Shown: piece after piece, positions 44,984 through 54,118 of the stretch
How the letters are laid out: each line of letters starts with the position of its first letter
Numbering within the stretch: position 1 is the first letter of the stretch
Assembly (NCBI GenBank): GCA_905207705.1
Contig: CAJLMA010000003.1
Location: 186,001 to 250,000 of the forward strand
Reading direction: 5' to 3'
DNA from: an uncultured Prevotellaceae bacterium
GTDB lineage: Bacteria > Bacteroidota > Bacteroidia > Bacteroidales > Muribaculaceae
DNA length: 64,000 nucleotides
Notes under the pieces: model-generated
Told to the model about the DNA's origin: nothing
Seen by the model: only the letters and a program-made list of their open reading frames with translations
The model's database searches: none
Translations under genes and position numbers: made by a program

Positions 44984-46501
44984 TTACTTGCAAGCATCAA
45001 GCACCTTCCAGAATGATGCCGGCAATGAAACATTGGGCAACGACACAGCACGGGCAAACAACGGGGCAATCTCGCTGTCATCAAACCCGGCAATGCCACA
45101 TCCTATGCGCGTCACCAAGAAATGCAAATCTTCATGTGCCGCTGCAAATTTTATGAAATCGTTTACATAAGGAGCCACCGTCTCCACGCCGCCTTGCATG
45201 GTGGGTATTGCATAACTTTGTCCTTGCAACCCGACTCCTTGGCCTTGTATCGCGCCAAACTTCAACCTCGCCACCTTTGCAGCACCTCCTCCATGTATGC
45301 CTCCGATATTGCTGCCGAACACAAATATTTCATTATCCTTCAGTAACTTTACTTCATCGGGGGTTATGCGTCCCGAATGTATGTCGTGTTTCTTCTGTTC
45401 CATAGCTTCTTGTTGAATGTTTTTACCATGCTCTTCAAGGAATTGCTTCACATGTGTCACAATCAATTGTGGCGGTATCCCTGTCATGCAGAAATAATCA
45501 CCCCTGTAACAGGGCTTGCTCCCAAACACCGAGCATGGACGACATGACATGTTAAGCTGCACGGCATTATGTTCATCTTGATGCCAGCCCATAAACCCGC
45601 AATATGGGTGTGTGGCTCCCCACACCGACACCACCTGCAACCTGACCAGCGAAGCAAGGTGCATATTGGCCGAATCCATCGACACCATTACATCGCAATT
45701 ACTAAGCAAAGCCAATTCACATGCAAATCCGCTGTGATAGGCTGCCATATTGATTATATTACTGCCATGCCCTCCCCACTTCGACAATATTTCCTCTTCA
45801 CTTTTCCCAGCACCCAAAAGAAAAACAGTCGTCTTCTCCCACGAAGCCAGCTCGCGAACAACCTTTTCCATTAAATCCAGCGGATACACTTTCCCCTTAT
45901 GCTTGGCAAACGGAGCAACTGCGATCCATGATTCACCTTTACGCTTAGGAGCGATTATCGAACTGTACCGCTCGGCAGAAGCCTTTGACTCGCCAAATAT
46001 CGACACGAACGACTCGCTAAATGAAAATCCGGCCCTGTAAAAGACCTCCCGATAACGGGCCCGTGACGACAGCAACGGAAGCATTCGTTTATTGTGCCTC
46101 CGTGTCAGCACATGCTTCCCTCGGCGTCCTTTGTCAAAACGCATCACCTTCACGCCCGAAGCCAAGAATGCCATTCCGAGCAACCATGTGCGCAACACAT
46201 CGTGCAAATCGATGAAAAGGTCTATTTCATATTCCTTAATCAACTTGTTCTTCAGCTTCTTGATGCCTGCCCAGCCCTTATACTCATTCTTTGTGTCGAT
46301 GCCAAGCACGACAAGATTGACCGGAGCATTTATGAACAATGTAGATGCAATCTTCTGGGTGACCATGATAAACCGCGTCCCCGGATTGTCAATGCACACC
46401 GAGTAAACGACAGGTATCGTCATAGCCACGTCGCCGAGCGCCGAGAAGCGTGCCACAAGCACATTTTTATATGATAAAGAGCCTTTATTGCTTATTGCCA
46501 T
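44984..46501 (-). CDS. Family 9 glycosyltransferase fused to a macro-like A1S_2505-type domain
   Basis: A 505-residue two-part protein. Residues 1 to about 360 are a GT9 (heptosyltransferase-like) enzyme: LVARFSALGDVAMTIPVVYS at the start, GLF-type IDLFIDLHDVLRTWLLG, and VSMDSANMHLASLVRLQVVS with VWGATHP for sugar-nucleotide binding. After a linker (EEHGKNIQQEAMEQKKHD) the last 117 residues (from 389) belong to a family otherwise seen as a free-standing protein in bacteria and phages: IFVFGSNIGGIHGGGAA, QGVGLQGQSYAIPTMQGG and LVTRIGCGIAGF, reminiscent of ADP-ribose-binding macro folds. An in-frame Met in the linker could allow separate synthesis of the second part. It overlaps the DUF4254 gene by 17 nt. 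Confidence 0.85.
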   Translation of the reverse strand: MAISNKGSLSYKNVLVARFSALGDVAMTIPVVYSVCIDNPGTRFIMVTQKIASTLFINAPVNLVVLGIDTKNEYKGWAGIKKLKNKLIKEYEIDLFIDLHDVLRTWLLGMAFLASGVKVMRFDKGRRGKHVLTRRHNKRMLPLLSSRARYREVFYRAGFSFSESFVSIFGESKASAERYSSIIAPKRKGESWIAVAPFAKHKGKVYPLDLMEKVVRELASWEKTTVFLLGAGKSEEEILSKWGGHGSNIINMAAYHSGFACELALLSNCDVMVSMDSANMHLASLVRLQVVSVWGATHPYCGFMGWHQDEHNAVQLNMSCRPCSVFGSKPCYRGDYFCMTGIPPQLIVTHVKQFLEEHGKNIQQEAMEQKKHDIHSGRITPDEVKLLKDNEIFVFGSNIGGIHGGGAAKVARLKFGAIQGQGVGLQGQSYAIPTMQGGVETVAPYVNDFIKFAAAHEDLHFLVTRIGCGIAGFDDSEIAPLFARAVSLPNVSLPASFWKVLDACK

Positions 46502-47099
46502 AAAGCACTGGATTAGTATCCGGGTCGTTGTACATCTTCATCTGGCAATACACTTTCATGTATTTTTTGCCCGATTCTATATCGGCAAGCAACTGGTCTA
46601 TGGCCGTGGTCAAGTCTTTGCGCTGCTCAAGCAACACAGCGAGCTTGCCGCCGCATTTGGCCTTGTGCTCGGCCGAAGCGTCATCACGCTCTACTTCTTG
46701 ACGCATGTGATAAATTTTCAAGGCAAGTATCGACAACCGGTCGATTGCCCATGCCGGGCTTTCGGTGTTGATCGTAGCATCGGCATTAGGCGTTATCACC
46801 TTGTACTTGTCCCTGAAGTAGCTGTCGATTTTCTCCACGAGATCGGTACGTTCCTGATTTGAACGGTCGATGCGGCGTTTCAATATCAACGCTTCTCTCG
46901 GGTCAATTCCAGGGTCACGTATGATATCCTCCATGTGCCACTGAACGGCATCTATCCAGTTTTTCATGAACAATTCCGACTCGATGGTTCCAGATGTATA
47001 CGGATTTTCCACTTGAAAATCTATATTGTCATGTTTGTGGTACTCTACAGTAGCCATGTCGAAAATCTCATTGCACTTTTCAGCAAACGTCATAATCAT
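46485..47099 (-). CDS. DUF4254 family protein
   Basis: A 204-residue, fully helical, charged protein of the DUF4254 family, which in Bacteroidetes commonly lies next to a GT9 glycosyltransferase gene as here (17-nt overlap). Recognisable stretches are NWIDAVQWHMEDIIRDP near residue 50 and ESPAWAIDRLSILALKIYHM near 115. No enzyme motif is visible. Work on the same surface glycan as the neighbouring transferase is inferred from the conserved pairing. A second in-frame ATG two codons downstream (47093) is an alternative start. Confidence 0.85.
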   Translation of the reverse strand: MIMTFAEKCNEIFDMATVEYHKHDNIDFQVENPYTSGTIESELFMKNWIDAVQWHMEDIIRDPGIDPREALILKRRIDRSNQERTDLVEKIDSYFRDKYKVITPNADATINTESPAWAIDRLSILALKIYHMRQEVERDDASAEHKAKCGGKLAVLLEQRKDLTTAIDQLLADIESGKKYMKVYCQMKMYNDPDTNPVLYGNKQ

Positions 47100-47210
47100 T
47101 CAGTTTTTATTATTTATCCACAAACATAACAATCATTTGCCAAAACTGCAAATCGGCACACACAAATGTCTCAAAATGCCGTTACATTACAATAACCAGC
47201 CCTAATGCAC

Positions 47211-47867
47211 TCAATCCTTGCGACGGATTGGAATAATCCCTTCCGACACGGCTGTCATAACCAAATCGGCCACATTGCGAGCTCCCAACTTGTCAAGCAA
47301 ATGCCTGCGATGTGTTTCCACTGTGTTGGTCGACACACACAATTCAGTTGCAATCTCTTGCGTATTCTTGCCCTCCGAAATATGTTTCAGCACATCCAAT
47401 TCCCGAGGCGACAACACACATTTATTCTTGCCCGGATGTTTTCTCAACATTCTGCACACTCGTTCGGCCTCGCTGCAATAATAAGTCTCGCCATTAATGA
47501 CACGGCGTATGGCCTCAACTACATTTGAGGAATCGATTGACTTGAACAGCAATCCATTCACGTTGTGGCGCATTATATTCTTAATGACCCATATCTCCTC
47601 GTGCAACGTGTTGACAATGATGCGTGCGCCACAATCTTTCTCCTTGATTTTATCAACCAAGTCAAGACCGTGGATATCAGGCAATTCCAAGTCAAGAATA
47701 TACATATCGAAATGCATTGACTCAATACATGCCAATGCCTCTGTCCCGCTTGAGGCCGTGCTAATCGACGTCACCTCCGGGATGGAATTTTCTATTATGC
47801 TCTTAAGCCCTTGAAGCACCAAGTCATGGTCATCGATCAACAAGACGCGTAAGTTATTTCTATCCAT
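47211..47867 (-). CDS. NarL/LuxR-type response regulator
   Basis: A 218-residue regulator with a receiver domain (1-120) and a LuxR-type helix-turn-helix (about 150-215). The receiver has the acidic pair in LLIDDHDLVLQGLK, the phospho-acceptor Asp59 in YILDLELPDIHG and the conserved Lys in LLFKSID. The output domain reads LSPRELDVLKHISEGKNTQE and VSTNTVETHRRHLLDKLGAR. The ATG at 47867 is chosen since the receiver begins there; 35 more in-frame codons upstream look non-coding. The partner histidine kinase gene lies 124 nt upstream on the same strand. Confidence 0.93.
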   Translation of the reverse strand: MDRNNLRVLLIDDHDLVLQGLKSIIENSIPEVTSISTASSGTEALACIESMHFDMYILDLELPDIHGLDLVDKIKEKDCGARIIVNTLHEEIWVIKNIMRHNVNGLLFKSIDSSNVVEAIRRVINGETYYCSEAERVCRMLRKHPGKNKCVLSPRELDVLKHISEGKNTQEIATELCVSTNTVETHRRHLLDKLGARNVADLVMTAVSEGIIPIRRKD

Positions 47868-47991
47868 CAACCTGTGATATGTTTGCTGTTTTAAATACTT
47901 TTTTGCAAAGAAACACAAATAATAGATAGAGAATATCATTGAAAACAGTGATTTTACAGGCATATTGGGCAAAAATATGCCTGTCTGTGCA

Positions 47992-49872
47992 CTATTGCAA
48001 TGGCACTTCCAGCAAGAATGTTTGCCCGTCTTTATTTTGGCTCATGCTGAATTTCCCGTTCACCGAATTGGCTCGTTCTTGTATGCTACGCAACCCTATG
48101 CCGTCATTTTCACATTGCTTCAAGCCATGCCCGTTGTCGGCTGACACCTTGAGGATGAACACGCCGTCTACGACCGCCATGTTGACATCTATATTATCGG
48201 CTCCCGAATATTTTATCACATCGGCCAGCAGTTCTTGCAAAATACGATATGACTCATACGCAACATTGTCTGGCAAGTCGCAATCGATGTCTGCAGTCAA
48301 GTTCACCGGCACCGAGGATACCATGTGACAAACATAATCTTCAACTACCTCTTGCAATGACACGTCGTTGAACTTGGGAGGCATCAATTCATGAGATATA
48401 TATCGCACGTTGCCTCGCACCTGCTCTATAAGTTCAACAACTTTCTCTGTCGGCAACGCATCCGACCCCGAAGCCTGCAAATGCAGACCTATGCCAAACA
48501 AATCATTGCACACGCCATCATGCAACTCCTTGGCTATGCGTGCACGTTCGCGTTCCATTCCCTCAATGCGGCTGCGCGACAATTCAAGTTCGAGTTCCTT
48601 CTTGATGCGTTTACGACGCAGCATGTACCATGTCGTCACAATCACGAGCAACAGTATTGCCACAACAGCAGCCGATGCCCAAACGACAATCTTCATTTGC
48701 TGAGCCATTCGTTCGCCTTGCAACCTTGTTATCTCAAGTTCCTTTTCCTTTGTGTCGTATTTCACGGCCAACTCCGACAACTCACGCTCTATGCCTGTAT
48801 GCCGCAAACTGTCAGCAAACATGATAGACTTCTCATAACACTCGGCTGCATTGCGATAATCGTGCAAACCACTGTAATCGCGGGCCATGTACAAATATAA
48901 TTTATCGGGAGGCGTGTGCAAGCCCTTGCCAAGAGATTGCTCAAGGCGTTTCCATGCCGAAAGGCTTTCGCGGTAACGGCCGGCACGTCCATCTACAATG
49001 GCTTTTACCTCTACATAGCCGATAACCTCCTGCGAGTTCTCGGGCAATTGCTTGGCTAAATCGGCTGCAATCGACATGTAGTGCTCCAATGAATCATAAT
49101 GTTGGTACTTGTCAAACATGTGCAATATCGTCACGCACCCTTTCAGCATCATCTGCGGCTTGTCGTGACTGCGTGCTTCGTCAATCAACATGCGAATGTA
49201 GCTCAAGCCTTTATCGTATTCATCGTTCTTGAAATAAGCGTTGCCACACGCATATGCGGCATACATCACCATGTCTATGTCGTCTATCTGCCTTGCCACC
49301 TCTATTGCTCGTTCGCCATAGGCCGCACCTTCTTCATACCGCTCTTCGTTGATATAAAAGATAGAAATATTGCAAAGCAATGCTGCCAATTCCGAATAAG
49401 AACTGCCGCTTTCGAGTAGACTCAACGCTTCTTTGTAATACACGAGTGTCGAGTCGGGCATGCCCTTGCGCTTGTATATCAATCCTATTGTCGTGAGAGC
49501 CGTCGACAGGCATGTCGTATCGCGCATTCCGGCAGCCGACTCCTTGACCCTTAGATACATTTCCAACGCCTTGTCGATATCGCCATTGCTGAAATATGCA
49601 TATCCCAGGTCGCACAATATGACGTTATACATATCATCGTCCTTATTCTGTATGGTCTCAAGCGCCTTGTTGCTGTACATCAACGCAGTATCTATCGAGC
49701 GATAAGCATAATACTCGCCAAGCAGGCAATAGACCGCCGCGATGCTGTCGCGATTGCCGGTTGCACTGACACGCTGTAAATCATCATGCAAGGCTTGCAA
49801 CTCATCATCGGCCCTAACTGACAATATCGAAAAAAGCAAAAAAACGATAGTCACATAACGCAAAAAACTCAT
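47992..49872 (-). CDS. TPR-containing sensor histidine kinase
   Basis: A 626-residue HisKA_3-type kinase. A signal peptide (MSFLRYVTIVFLLFSILSVRA) exports the sensor part, which holds tetratricopeptide repeats over about residues 25-390 (for example AYFSNGDIDKALEMYLRVKE, IGLIYKRKGMPDSTLVYYKE). A membrane helix (VVWASAAVVAILLLVIVTTW, about 403-422) leads to the dimerisation domain with the phospho-accepting His in RIAKELHDGVCNDLFGI and an HATPase_c domain ending GIGLRSIQERANSVNGKF. It pairs with the NarL-type regulator downstream. Start at 49872 gives the intact signal peptide; an upstream ATG at 49911 is possible. Confidence 0.92.
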   Translation of the reverse strand: MSFLRYVTIVFLLFSILSVRADDELQALHDDLQRVSATGNRDSIAAVYCLLGEYYAYRSIDTALMYSNKALETIQNKDDDMYNVILCDLGYAYFSNGDIDKALEMYLRVKESAAGMRDTTCLSTALTTIGLIYKRKGMPDSTLVYYKEALSLLESGSSYSELAALLCNISIFYINEERYEEGAAYGERAIEVARQIDDIDMVMYAAYACGNAYFKNDEYDKGLSYIRMLIDEARSHDKPQMMLKGCVTILHMFDKYQHYDSLEHYMSIAADLAKQLPENSQEVIGYVEVKAIVDGRAGRYRESLSAWKRLEQSLGKGLHTPPDKLYLYMARDYSGLHDYRNAAECYEKSIMFADSLRHTGIERELSELAVKYDTKEKELEITRLQGERMAQQMKIVVWASAAVVAILLLVIVTTWYMLRRKRIKKELELELSRSRIEGMERERARIAKELHDGVCNDLFGIGLHLQASGSDALPTEKVVELIEQVRGNVRYISHELMPPKFNDVSLQEVVEDYVCHMVSSVPVNLTADIDCDLPDNVAYESYRILQELLADVIKYSGADNIDVNMAVVDGVFILKVSADNGHGLKQCENDGIGLRSIQERANSVNGKFSMSQNKDGQTFLLEVPLQ

Positions 49873-50014
49873 GGCAATAAAATTTTTAAATATTATATCC
49901 CACCCCATCATGGCAGGACACTAATAGCGGCTCTAAGATAAGGATTATTTTTAACATAATGCCATTACAGCCATTAAGTTTGACCGCATCCAAGCATATT
50001 ACCCCGTTTTTCCG

Positions 50015-50022
50015 TACTTTTG
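50015..50022 (+). promoter_or_regulatory. Bacteroidetes -7 box upstream of the LytTR gene
   Basis: TACTTTTG, 30 nt before the ATG at 50053. It rules out the in-frame start at 50020. Confidence 0.5.
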
Positions 50023-50052
50023 CATAATAAAAACCGAAATTTTCTTGAAATC

Positions 50053-50952
50053 ATGTCGACATTCTCTGATAGAATAAGCAACCTGCGCAATGAAGCCAAA
50101 ACAAGACTTGGATATTCGATTATATCGGCTGTGACAGTAGCAATCACATTCATCCTCATTGCAAATGCCAAACTGCCGACGACCCAATCAATAAACACAA
50201 TCATGGTTCTGGCTTATTGCCTGACTGCAATCATCTCCCATGCCATTGCCGACACCTTGTGTTACATTATTTTCGGATACAGCCAGCACAAATTCCTTTC
50301 ATGGCAAGGAACAGTAAACATGCTGGCGACCATAATCACAATGGGTACCGCCATGAGCCTGTATGACATGTCGACATTGCCCGAAGGAATACGGCAGACA
50401 TGGTTCGGAGGTGCCGATTATAGGCACGCGTATATTGCAAATTGCGTCTATTCTCTTGTCATCACCGGCATTACGTCGATGTTCATGGCAGGCAGTGAAC
50501 GCCGGTATCTTGCAATAAAGATTGATACCGAATGCAGGGAAATGAACACTCGCATCGCCATCAACACTACCGAAAAAGAAAAAACGCCCGGCACCATCAT
50601 AATGGATCAAATCATAAGAATCGACACCGGCATGAACAGGAAATGCGACTTGGCCGTATGCGACTTCATTTATGCCCATAAGGCAGGTGGCAACACAATG
50701 TCGATTACATATTGTTCGGGGTTAAAGAGCCGAAATCTTGAATTTCGCGGACGCATGTCCACGCTCGAAGAGGTTTTCAGCAATTATAAATCGGTCATGA
50801 GATGTCACAAAAACTACCTTATAAACATTGACCGCATAAAGTCTACAAGGCGTGACGGAAAACGATACATGTTGAAGCTGAGAGGCTTGAAGAAAGAAAT
50901 CCCCGTATCGCCGGCATTCATGCATTCAATATATTCAGCCATCATGCAATGA
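50053..50952 (+). CDS. Membrane-bound LytTR transcriptional regulator
   Basis: A 299-residue protein with four membrane helices in the N-terminal 155 residues (for example SIISAVTVAITFILIA and YSLVITGITSMFMAG) and a LytTR DNA-binding domain at the C-terminus (about 200-297: RGRMSTLEEVFSNYKSVMRC, HKNYLINIDRI, KEIPVSPAFM). It has no receiver domain, so it likely acts directly from the membrane. Its stop codon overlaps the ATG of the MATE pump gene (ATGA), which suggests control of that exporter. Confidence 0.87.
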   Translation: MSTFSDRISNLRNEAKTRLGYSIISAVTVAITFILIANAKLPTTQSINTIMVLAYCLTAIISHAIADTLCYIIFGYSQHKFLSWQGTVNMLATIITMGTAMSLYDMSTLPEGIRQTWFGGADYRHAYIANCVYSLVITGITSMFMAGSERRYLAIKIDTECREMNTRIAINTTEKEKTPGTIIMDQIIRIDTGMNRKCDLAVCDFIYAHKAGGNTMSITYCSGLKSRNLEFRGRMSTLEEVFSNYKSVMRCHKNYLINIDRIKSTRRDGKRYMLKLRGLKKEIPVSPAFMHSIYSAIMQ

Positions 50953-52262
50953 CCAGAATGAACCGCAAAATACTTGGCATCGCCCTGCCTGCAATCATCG
51001 CCAATATAACCGTACCATTGCTCGGACTGATTGACACGAGCATTGCCGGCCACCTCGGACGCACCGGCTACATAGGCGCGATAGCTGTCGGCTCTATGAT
51101 TTTCAACCTCATATACTGGAACTTCGGATTTTTGCGCATGGGCACTGCAGGAATGACGGCACAGGCTTATGGAAGAACAAACATGACCGAATGCCTGCAA
51201 ATACTGGCAAGAGCCACATTCATAGGCGGCTCGGCTGCAATTGCGATATTGATTCTTCAACAATTGCTCCTGTGGATGGCATTGCTGGCAATCGGTCCGT
51301 CGGATGAAGTGTTAGGCCTTGCCAGCACCTACTTCCATGTATGCGTGTGGGGAGCTCCGGCAATACTCATGACAATGGGTATAAAAGGATGGTTCATAGG
51401 AATGCAAGACTCACGCAGCCCCATGATAATCTCGATAGGTGTGAATGTGGTTAACATCCTTGCAAGCTTGACAGCAGTTTACATGTTTGACATGGGATTC
51501 AAAGGGATTCCGGTAGGCACGGTGATTGCCGAATATTCCGGCCTCATATATGCCATATTGCTTATACGGCGCAAACATGGCTCTGATTTCCGGTCATTCA
51601 AATGGAAAAATTCTCTCGAGGCCGCAGGCATGAAAAAATTTTTCAAGGTAAACAGCGACATTTTCTTGCGCAGTACATGTCTGATGGTTGTAACGCTGTT
51701 TTTTGTGTCGGCAGGAGCACGCAGCGGTGATATCACTCTTGCCGTCAACGCACTGATCATGCAATTGTTCACACTGTTCTCCTATTTTATGGACGGATTT
51801 GCCTATGCCGGAGAAGCTCTCGTTGGCCGTTATGCCGGAGCTAAAGATATGCCTATGCTGCACCGCTGCATCAACAGGCTCTTGTGCTGGGGTGGCACAG
51901 TGGCTGTTATTTTCATGACAATATACCTGTTCGGAGCAGACACGATATTCGGCATAATCACCGACGATCGGGCAGTTATCGCCGCAGCCTACGAATACCA
52001 CCTGTGGAGCGTAGCCATCCCACTGGCCGGCGCTGCAGGATTCATTTGGGACGGTGTGTACATAGGACTGACTGCGACACGGCAGATGCTTTACACTATC
52101 GCGGCATCGTGTGCATTGTTCTTTGCCGTGTTCTACTTGATGCCCGATTCCTTGGGAAACAACAAGTTATGGCTCGCATTCATCAGCTATCTTGCCATGC
52201 GAGGCATATCGCAAACATTTGTTTATCGCTATTACCTGTTGTCGCGAATATCAAGGTTGTGA
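50949..52262 (+). CDS. MATE family efflux transporter
   Basis: A 437-residue exporter of the MATE family (DinF/NorM type), with 12 helices arranged in two halves. The start ILGIALPAIIANITVPLLGL with IDTSIAGHLG is typical, and the second half opens with KFFKVNSDIFLRSTCLMVVT. These pumps exchange sodium ions or protons for drugs and other organic compounds. It is co-transcribed with the membrane LytTR regulator (4-nt overlap), and its last 12 nt overlap the convergent TPR gene. Confidence 0.93.
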   Translation: MTRMNRKILGIALPAIIANITVPLLGLIDTSIAGHLGRTGYIGAIAVGSMIFNLIYWNFGFLRMGTAGMTAQAYGRTNMTECLQILARATFIGGSAAIAILILQQLLLWMALLAIGPSDEVLGLASTYFHVCVWGAPAILMTMGIKGWFIGMQDSRSPMIISIGVNVVNILASLTAVYMFDMGFKGIPVGTVIAEYSGLIYAILLIRRKHGSDFRSFKWKNSLEAAGMKKFFKVNSDIFLRSTCLMVVTLFFVSAGARSGDITLAVNALIMQLFTLFSYFMDGFAYAGEALVGRYAGAKDMPMLHRCINRLLCWGGTVAVIFMTIYLFGADTIFGIITDDRAVIAAAYEYHLWSVAIPLAGAAGFIWDGVYIGLTATRQMLYTIAASCALFFAVFYLMPDSLGNNKLWLAFISYLAMRGISQTFVYRYYLLSRISRL

Positions 52263-53033
52263 AGCAATAGCGGCGTTGACACGCTTTAAGAGCGAAGTCA
52301 GATATGGACTTGCCACCATGTTGCAAGCCTTCGAAAGGGTCTCGCGCGACATTTTCGCGAGCTGGTCGCGGCTATATTTTATCGAATCTTCCTTAATCTG
52401 CCCAAGCAACAGACCGGCATAATAATTCCCAAGTGCAATGAGCGCATCAATGTCATGGCTGTCTATTTCAAGCACTCGCTTGAAACACTTTTCCATATTC
52501 TCAAAATCGCCAAGTTCCATATAAGCATTGGCGAGGCTTTTCAAGTAGTCCACATCATCGGGAGTATGCTTCAACAGCTCCCGAGAAACTATCGCCGCAT
52601 TATGCGCATCGTGCCTGTAAGTATAGTAATCGAGCAGATACATGCACACACTGCGGCTGAGCCATGGTTGCCTTTCTTTCACAAGCAACAGGAACCGTTC
52701 ATAAGCTCCGGCTTCTCCCATTGCAAAAGAAACTCGGCGCACCCCGTTGAAAAGGGAGTCGAGCGACACGCCATGCTGCTGCGTGCGCTCAAACATGTCC
52801 ATTTGCACCTCCACGTCTTCCAACATTGCTCCTGCGGCAATTGCCTTATAATAAGGTTCCACGGCATCGGGACGGTCGATAATCATCAACCGGTACATGG
52901 CCAATGCGCTACCCCATTCATTGTATCTGAAATAACGCTCCGCCCTCTCCGAAAGCACCTCATAACCGGCTTTCTCTCCACCTGATGCCGTAAATGCGAC
53001 AAGGATAAGCAATATTAACACCAATCGCTTCAT
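52251..53033 (-). CDS. Tetratricopeptide repeat protein, exported
   Basis: A 260-residue protein with a signal peptide (MKRLVLILLILVAFTASG) and TPR units along most of its length, best seen at GYEVLSERAERYFRYNEWG near the start and at VDYLKSLANAYMELGDFENM, EKCFKRVLEIDSHDIDALIA near residues 180-215. TPR proteins act as scaffolds; no partner is apparent. It converges with the MATE gene and overlaps its end by 12 nt. Confidence 0.85.
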   Translation of the reverse strand: MKRLVLILLILVAFTASGGEKAGYEVLSERAERYFRYNEWGSALAMYRLMIIDRPDAVEPYYKAIAAGAMLEDVEVQMDMFERTQQHGVSLDSLFNGVRRVSFAMGEAGAYERFLLLVKERQPWLSRSVCMYLLDYYTYRHDAHNAAIVSRELLKHTPDDVDYLKSLANAYMELGDFENMEKCFKRVLEIDSHDIDALIALGNYYAGLLLGQIKEDSIKYSRDQLAKMSRETLSKACNMVASPYLTSLLKRVNAAIASQP

Positions 53034-53106
53034 GCTTGACTAATTTTCAATTGACCGCTCAAAGTTAGAGATAAGCATTAGAAACTGCAAAAACTTTGCC
53101 CAAAAC

Positions 53107-53140
53107 AAAAAAACGAGACATGCCACGGCGGCATGTCTCG
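53107..53140 (-). terminator. Rho-independent terminator after the YfgM-like gene
   Basis: CGAGACATGCC (53114-53124) and GGCATGTCTCG (53130-53140) form an 11-bp stem; on the minus strand it is followed by seven Ts (53113-53107). Confidence 0.9.
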
Positions 53141-53165
53141 CTCTTGTATTTTATGTAACTGTTTA

Positions 53166-53840
53166 TTACTTTCCGGCAAGAGCCTTGGCACGATCAAGAT
53201 ACTTGTCAAGGTCAAAATTGTAATTTTGAGGAAAATCAGGATATTTGTCCTTTATCGTTTGGAAAACATCGGCTTCGGCAGCATAATTCTTCAACTCCCT
53301 ATAAACGGTTGCTTTCTTAACCATGAATAACGGAGTGTAAAGAGAATTGTCGTTTGACAATGAAATGGCCTTGTCGTATGCCCCCAAAGCTTCATCATAT
53401 TTCTTCAAATTAACATAGCAGTCACCCAAAAGAGATTGTGATGCAGGACCAACAATCACACCCTCGGCATCAAACTTGCCGATATAAGCGGCAGCTTCTT
53501 CATATTTGCCATCCTTGTACAACATTATCGCTGCATCAAGATTAGCACGGTTTGCAGCACTGTTGCTGAAATTGTCGGCAACCGACATGTATTGAGCGAG
53601 CGCAACCGAGTCATTGCCCAATGCGACGCTCATGTCGGCCTTTGCAATTTCATTTCTTGCCTCGTTCATATTGGGATTGTGTATTCCATACACATAACCC
53701 ATTATCACTGCTGCCACTACTATGATGGCACCCACAACCCAATAAATTGATTTCTTGTTGTTTTCGACTCTTTGCTCTATTGATGACAATGATTCATTCA
53801 ATTCATCGATAGAGGTGCGCGTAGTTTCTTTCTTAGCCAT
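53166..53840 (-). CDS. YfgM-like membrane-anchored TPR protein
   Basis: A 224-residue protein with a basic cytoplasmic N-terminus (about 1-33), one membrane helix (SIYWVVGAIIVVAAVIMGYV, about 34-53) and periplasmic TPR repeats (DLAIMLYKDGKYEEAAAYIG-type and LLGDCYVNLKKYDEALGAYD). The plan is that of YfgM, which works with the periplasmic chaperone PpiD; a PpiD/SurA-like gene is present at 4658 but far away. The minus-strand box TACTTTTG at 53887-53894 is its likely promoter. Confidence 0.87.
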   Translation of the reverse strand: MAKKETTRTSIDELNESLSSIEQRVENNKKSIYWVVGAIIVVAAVIMGYVYGIHNPNMNEARNEIAKADMSVALGNDSVALAQYMSVADNFSNSAANRANLDAAIMLYKDGKYEEAAAYIGKFDAEGVIVGPASQSLLGDCYVNLKKYDEALGAYDKAISLSNDNSLYTPLFMVKKATVYRELKNYAAEADVFQTIKDKYPDFPQNYNFDLDKYLDRAKALAGK

Positions 53841-53886
53841 TTGCGTAACTATGTAATTTTTTATTTTATTCTAATTTTTTGATTTG

Positions 53887-53894
53887 CAAAAGTA
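53887..53894 (-). promoter_or_regulatory. Bacteroidetes -7 box upstream of the YfgM-like gene
   Basis: TACTTTTG on the minus strand, 46 nt before the ATG; no clear upstream box. Confidence 0.5.
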
Positions 53895-54068
53895 ATAGTT
53901 TCCAATAAAATAAAAAAATTTATGTCCGTTTTTTAAAGTAAAATCAATTAGCATCCCCCTTATTTAATTTTATGCCATTCCCAACTATTAATGGGTGGGG
54001 CAGACATTTCACATGTAAAACGCCAAATTCTCCACATTGCGACATTTGTTATTTTTGGCAAGCACTCA

Positions 54069-54099
54069 TTTGCATCCAGCAAAAAGAAAATTACCTTTG
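54069..54099 (+). promoter_or_regulatory. Predicted promoter of the AraC gene of the sirtuin region
   Basis: TTTG at 54069-54072 and TACCTTTG at 54092-54099, 19 nt apart, an exact Bacteroidetes pattern 19 nt before the ATG at 54119. Confidence 0.75.
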
Positions 54100-54118
54100 C
54101 ATTCTATAAAACAACGAC

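Noticed and set aside
47868..47972. 35-codon N-terminal extension of the response regulator
   Set aside because: The receiver domain begins at the Met at 47867 and the extension does not resemble any part of NarL-type proteins.
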